DNA from: Streptosporangiaceae bacterium
Lineage (GTDB): Bacteria > Actinomycetota > Actinomycetes > Streptosporangiales > Streptosporangiaceae
DNA length: 9,506 bases
Assembly: GCA_030043395.1 (NCBI GenBank)
Contig: JASHXW010000218.1
Coordinates: 1 to 9,506, forward strand
Direction: 5' to 3'
Part shown: positions 5,950 through 9,506 of the stretch, in pieces
Position numbering within the stretch: the stretch's first letter is position 1
Layout of the letters: each line of letters opens with the position of its first letter
Program-made: the position numbers and the translations under genes
Notes under the pieces: model-generated
Told to the model about the DNA's origin: nothing
Databases searched by the model: none
The model's input: only the letters and a program-made list of their open reading frames with translations

Positions 5950-6552
5950 ATGTCCCGTACCGGAGTTGACAGCCTCGACCGCAGCATCGACAAGACCAAC
6001 ACCTGGCTCGCTGATGTGGCGGCCGGCTTCGGCACCGAGGACCGCCGGCTGGCGTACCGGGTAACGCGAGCCTGGATGCACACGCTGCGCGACCGCATGC
6101 CGGTGACGATTGCCGCGCACATGGCGGCGCAGCTGCCCGAACTGCTGCGAGGCGTGTTCTACGAGGGCTGGAATCCAAGCAAGGTCCCGATCAAGTACAG
6201 CCGCGACGAGTTCGTCACCAGATTCGCGCATGATGCCCAGATTCACCTGACCGAGGTCCCGACTGCCGGTCGCCAAGTGACGGCAGCCATGCGCCAGCAC
6301 CTCTCGGCCGGAGCGATCGATGAAGTGCTCGGCGCGCTGCCAGCCGACATCCGCAGCCTCGTGAACCCTGCCGACACTCCCGCGGAGACCTCCGGGCACC
6401 CTAGCGCTGCCCCTGACGGGCAGGTCAAGCCTGCCGGGCGGATCCCCGGGGCCAGACCGAGCAGGTCAGCGGCTCCGGCCACGACCGGGCCGATGCAGGC
6501 CATGGGGGAGGCGAAGTCCGCAGGACACACCAGGACCGGAGGCCAGCGGTGA
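5950..6552 (+). CDS. DUF2267 domain protein
   Basis: A 200-residue protein. Residues 1-140 match DUF2267: an N-terminal helix (DSLDRSIDKTNTWLADVAAGFG), then DRRLAYRVTRAWMHTLRDRMPV (31-52), AAQLPELLRGVFYEGWNPS (59-77), and a second helical repeat beginning with SRDEFVTRF (84-92) and ending ALPADIRSLV. The tail (140-200) is Pro/Ala/Gly/Thr-rich and probably disordered. Function is unknown; family members are often encoded among actinobacterial and proteobacterial stress genes. The start is firm: AGGAGGA (5938-5944) lies 5 nt before ATG. The stop overlaps the next gene's GTG start (GTGA at 6549-6552), so the two are translationally coupled. No membrane segment or catalytic motif is visible. Confidence 0.88.
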   Translation: MSRTGVDSLDRSIDKTNTWLADVAAGFGTEDRRLAYRVTRAWMHTLRDRMPVTIAAHMAAQLPELLRGVFYEGWNPSKVPIKYSRDEFVTRFAHDAQIHLTEVPTAGRQVTAAMRQHLSAGAIDEVLGALPADIRSLVNPADTPAETSGHPSAAPDGQVKPAGRIPGARPSRSAAPATTGPMQAMGEAKSAGHTRTGGQR

Positions 6553-7727
6553 TCACCATGACAGACGCCGACAAGCTCCGCTCGATCCGGGCGACTGATC
6601 CAGCCGTGCTGTCGGTTTACCTCACTATCCCCGTCGACCTCGCCGAGCATCGCGGCCTGCCCATCCGCGCCCGCGAGCTGATCAAGGCAGCCGCGGGCCA
6701 GCTCGCCGCCGATCAGCTCGCCGCGGGTCAGCCCGCCGCACTCCAGCGCGGCTCCGGCCTCGAAGCGGATGCCGAGAAGGTGCTGCGCTCGGTCGACGAG
6801 CACAGCCACGACTGGCTCGGTCATACGGTCGCCATCTTCGCCAGCGCGAATCTCGACCTGTTCGAGTCGATCCCGTTGCCGGGTCCGCTCACCGAACTCG
6901 CGGTCATCTCAGCACGCCCGTACATTCGGCCGATGCTTGCGGCGATTCAGCGCCATCCGGGCTACCGGGCGGCCCTCATCGATAACCGGCACGCATGGAT
7001 CTTCGACATCACCGAGAGTCAGATTCAGCCGGTCGTCGAGCGGACCGGAGCGGCTATTCCGAGCCAGGGCTTCGCCGGCTGGTACGGACTTGACGGGTAC
7101 CGGACTCAGCAGCGGATCATGACGCTGGAGCGCCAGCACTACCGCGAGACGATCGCGATGCTGGCGCGCACAGCCGATGGCGACCACCGCCCGCTGGTGC
7201 TCGGCGGGCATGAGGACGAGATCAACCAGTTCCTCGGTAACTTGCCCCGCACGATCAAGCAGAGCGTGGCGGGGAGCTTCAACGTCGACCTGCAGACCAT
7301 GACCCCGGGCCGCGTGCGCGAGCTGTCCGCCCCGGTGATTGCCCGATGGGGACAGCAAGCAGAAGCAGATATCGTGCGCGACATCCTGAACGAGCCGCCG
7401 AACACCGCAGCGACGACGAAACTTAGTGGCTGCCTGGCAGCAAGCAGGTCACATGCCGTGGCTCAGCTTGTACTCGCCGACGATCAGATGGTCGCCGGGC
7501 AGGCGTGCGACGCCTGCGGCGCGCTAGCCGTTGGCGCCGCCGGTTGCGACTGCCCAGATCCAGGTGACTGCTGCCGGGCAGTTCCCGATGTACTCGAGGA
7601 GCTGGCGAACCGGACGCTCGACGATGGCGGCACGGTCACCTCCGTCCACGAGTCACCGTTCACGGCCGCAGCCAGGCTGCGCTTCCCGGTGCCGATGACC
7701 TCTCCGCCGAGCCGGCGTCTTCCCTAG
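6549..7727 (+). CDS. baeRF / Vms1-Ankzf1-like (eRF1-related) protein with Cys-rich insert
   Basis: A 392-residue protein resembling the bacterial archaeo-eukaryotic release-factor (baeRF) group. The N-terminal part has VLSVYLTIPVD (20-30) and TVAIFASANLDLFESIPLPGPL (93-114). The middle has PYIRPMLAAIQ, YRAALIDNRHAWIFDI (139-154), GWYG (177-180) and an H/R-rich helix. Then comes PLVLGGHEDEINQFLGNLP (215-233). The C-terminal domain ends VTSVHESPFTAAARLRFPVP, like the eRF1 domain-3 end. A cysteine cluster (C320, C323, C333, C335, C341, C342) lies where archaeal aRF1 carries a zinc mini-domain. Relatives act in peptidyl-tRNA hydrolysis or ribosome rescue; mycobacterial Rv2629 is related and DosR-controlled. 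No GGQ is present, so catalysis is uncertain. GTG at 6549 is chosen because GGAGG (6538-6542) is 6 nt upstream; ATG at 6558 is 15 nt away. Confidence 0.8.
   Translation: MITMTDADKLRSIRATDPAVLSVYLTIPVDLAEHRGLPIRARELIKAAAGQLAADQLAAGQPAALQRGSGLEADAEKVLRSVDEHSHDWLGHTVAIFASANLDLFESIPLPGPLTELAVISARPYIRPMLAAIQRHPGYRAALIDNRHAWIFDITESQIQPVVERTGAAIPSQGFAGWYGLDGYRTQQRIMTLERQHYRETIAMLARTADGDHRPLVLGGHEDEINQFLGNLPRTIKQSVAGSFNVDLQTMTPGRVRELSAPVIARWGQQAEADIVRDILNEPPNTAATTKLSGCLAASRSHAVAQLVLADDQMVAGQACDACGALAVGAAGCDCPDPGDCCRAVPDVLEELANRTLDDGGTVTSVHESPFTAAARLRFPVPMTSPPSRRLP
6699..6740 (+). repeat. 15-bp in-frame tandem repeat in the baeRF gene
   Basis: Units CAGCTCGCCGCCGAT (6699-6713), CAGCTCGCCGCGGGT (6714-6728) and a partial CAGCCCGCCGCA (6729-6740) encode QLAAD-QLAAG-QPAA. 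A small slippage expansion of Ala/Gln-rich sequence in a probable surface helix. Confidence 0.7.
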
Positions 7728-7756
7728 CCGAGATGCCGCCGAAGCCGGGAAAGCCT

Positions 7757-7798
7757 GACCCCGGCCCTACCCGCAGCAAGCGCCAGGTAGGACCGGGG

Positions 7799-7800
<2 letters not shown>
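7757..7800. terminator. Long hairpin between convergent genes, probable bidirectional terminator
   Basis: GACCCCGGCCCTACC (7757-7771) pairs with GGTAGGACCGGGGTT (7786-7800): 15 positions with one mismatch and one G-T wobble, around a 14-nt loop. It occupies the gap between the + gene ending at 7727 and the - gene whose TAA is at 7799-7801, touching that stop. Position and strength suit termination in both directions. Confidence 0.7.
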
Positions 7801-8444
<644 letters not shown>

Positions 8445-8480
8445 TGCTGATACCTCCATCCTGCAGGCACCACAACTGGC

Positions 8481-8498
8481 GATACCCACAGGGGTATC
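8481..8498 (-). promoter_or_regulatory. CsoR/CstR-family-like operator palindrome
   Basis: GATACCC (8481-8487) and GGGTATC (8492-8498) are perfect 7-bp inverted half sites around a 4-base centre. The shape (ATACCC ... GGGTAT with a C/G-rich middle) resembles CsoR- and CstR-type operators. It lies 37 bp upstream of the thioredoxin start in a 102-bp gap and so would control the trx-repressor operon. It was recognised by eye. Confidence 0.7.
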
Positions 8499-8546
8499 AA
8501 CCAAGGAGCCTGCGCAAGCATTCCCGAAGCGACGACGAGGCGCCGC

Positions 8547-9506
8547 CTACGCCTCAGTGACGAGCAGACCGGAACCGATCTGGAAACCAACCCGCTCAAG
8601 CAGGTCCGCCGCCCGCTCCATGCTCACCTGCGGATCGGACGCCACGTCGGCAAGCGAGTAAGCGGCCTCGAACCCGGCCGCGCGGAGCTCAGCCTCGGTC
8701 AGCAGCACACGGCCCGCCACGGCTGCCACCGGCACGCCCCGCCGGGCCGCTGCCCTCGCCACGCCGACCGGTGCCTTCCCGGCCAGCGTCTGGCCATCCA
8801 GGCTCCCCTCGCCCGTGATCACCAGGATCGCGTCATCGAGCGCCGCGTCGAAGCCGATCAGGTCAAGCACGAGGTCGATACCGGGCACGAGCCTTGCGCC
8901 GAGGTACGCCAGTGCGCCGAAGCCGGTCCCGCCAGCGGCTCCCGCGCCCGGAACGGCCGAGACGTCCCGGCCAGTTACCGACCTGGTCAGTTCCGACCAG
9001 CGGGTCAGGCCCCGTTCGAGCGCGATGATGTCGGAGGGGCTTGCCCCCTTCTGCGGTCCGAACACCGCAGCCGCGCCCTGTGGTCCAAGCAGCGGATTGC
9101 CGACATCGCAGGCCACGAGAATCGTGGCGCCGGCGAGCCGCCCGTCCAGATGGCTGACGTCGACGCTGGCCAGGCCGGCCAGGGCGGCACCACCCCTGGC
9201 GAGCTCGCGGCCGGTCGCATCTGCGAGCCGGACGCCGAGGGCCTGCACCATCCCGGCTCCGCCGTCCGTGCTCGCGCTGCCGCCGATGCCGAGCACGATG
9301 GTGGCTGCCCCGCGATCGAGCGCGGCGGCGATGACCTGACCGACTCCGTAAGTCGACGCCGTCAGCGGCGCGAAGGCAGCCAAGCGGCGCAGGCCGGTCA
9401 CGTCCGCTAGCTCGACCACCGCAGTGCTAGCCCGCAACGCGAAAGCCGACCAGACCAGCTCGCCAGTGGGACCATCGGCGCGCACGGGTACAGGGTCAAA
9501 TCCCGC
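8547..9506 (-). CDS. Glycerate kinase (class I, GarK/GlxK-type), 5' end outside window
   Basis: The frame is open to the window edge, so about 319 residues are visible of a family usually about 370-390 long; the N-terminal ~50 residues are missing. A GTG at 9485 is internal: the codons before it (AGFDPVP) continue the family sequence. Motifs: IGGSASTDGGAGMVQALG (ATP/substrate glycine-rich loop), DVGNPLLGPQGAAAVFGPQKGA, GAGAAGGTGFGALAYLGA, TGEGSLDGQTLAGKAP and a C-terminal PVAAVAGR...YSLAD. It phosphorylates D-glycerate to phosphoglycerate with ATP in glycerate/glyoxylate metabolism, in the cytosol. It shares strand with thioredoxin but is separated from it by 102 bp holding an operator, so it is probably a separate unit. 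TAG stop at 8547-8549. Confidence 0.93.
   Translation of the reverse strand, partial: AGFDPVPVRADGPTGELVWSAFALRASTAVVELADVTGLRRLAAFAPLTASTYGVGQVIAAALDRGAATIVLGIGGSASTDGGAGMVQALGVRLADATGRELARGGAALAGLASVDVSHLDGRLAGATILVACDVGNPLLGPQGAAAVFGPQKGASPSDIIALERGLTRWSELTRSVTGRDVSAVPGAGAAGGTGFGALAYLGARLVPGIDLVLDLIGFDAALDDAILVITGEGSLDGQTLAGKAPVGVARAAARRGVPVAAVAGRVLLTEAELRAAGFEAAYSLADVASDPQVSMERAADLLERVGFQIGSGLLVTEA

Noticed and set aside
5352..6122. 256-codon minus-strand frame spanning the DUF1918-DUF2267 gap
   Set aside because: Overlaps both neighbouring genes antisense, has no recognisable domain and low-complexity Arg/Ala composition.
8445..8504. Thioredoxin N-terminal extension containing a CGAC motif
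   Set aside because: Reading from TTG 8504 gives a CxxC-like CGAC, but the operator palindrome would then be coding, and GTG 8444 has a proper ribosome site and the family's usual N-terminus.

Overview
The window is high-GC DNA. Dense, strongly GC-third-position coding, GTG/TTG starts, and the gene families present (AcuC, DUF885, DUF1918, DUF2267, baeRF, a short CsoR-type repressor) all point to an actinomycete (Actinomycetota). I cannot name a genus. There are no rRNA or tRNA genes, no insertion sequence and no CRISPR array. Apart from two odd low-complexity expansions it looks like ordinary chromosome.

Left part (1-3722): the 3' end of an acuC-like deacetylase gene runs into a DUF885 zinc-peptidase-like gene, both on +. 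The DUF885 gene overlaps by 15 bp, tail to tail, with a minus-strand ClC-type chloride channel/transporter gene. Upstream of the ClC gene on the same strand is a paiB-like FMN-binding regulator gene. It carries two unusual expansions: a Thr/Asn/Ser/Gly-rich internal insert and five perfect-length 15-bp tandem repeats at its 3' end.

Middle (4662-7798): a 580-bp intergenic region holds a 16-bp-arm hairpin, sequences able to pair in alternative ways, and an 18-bp palindrome that closely resembles the actinobacterial DosR/DevR (hypoxia/dormancy) box. After it come, all on +, a DUF1918 gene, a 490-bp gap with terminator-like hairpins and a 21-bp direct repeat, and a two-gene operon (DUF2267 then a baeRF/Vms1-like gene, overlapping GTGA). 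DUF1918 and eRF1-like (Rv2629-type) proteins belong to the DosR regulon in mycobacteria, so I read this stretch as a likely dormancy/hypoxia stress module. That reading is inference from families plus one operator-like site. A long hairpin closes it against the convergent genes to the right.

Right part (7799-9506, all on -): a thioredoxin gene and a CsoR-family repressor gene form an operon (stop and start 1 nt apart) preceded by a palindromic CsoR/CstR-like operator. The repressor keeps both Cys of the CsoR sensor site but has Asn where copper sensors have His, which suggests thiol/persulfide rather than Cu(I) sensing. Upstream is a glycerate kinase gene whose 5' end lies outside the window.
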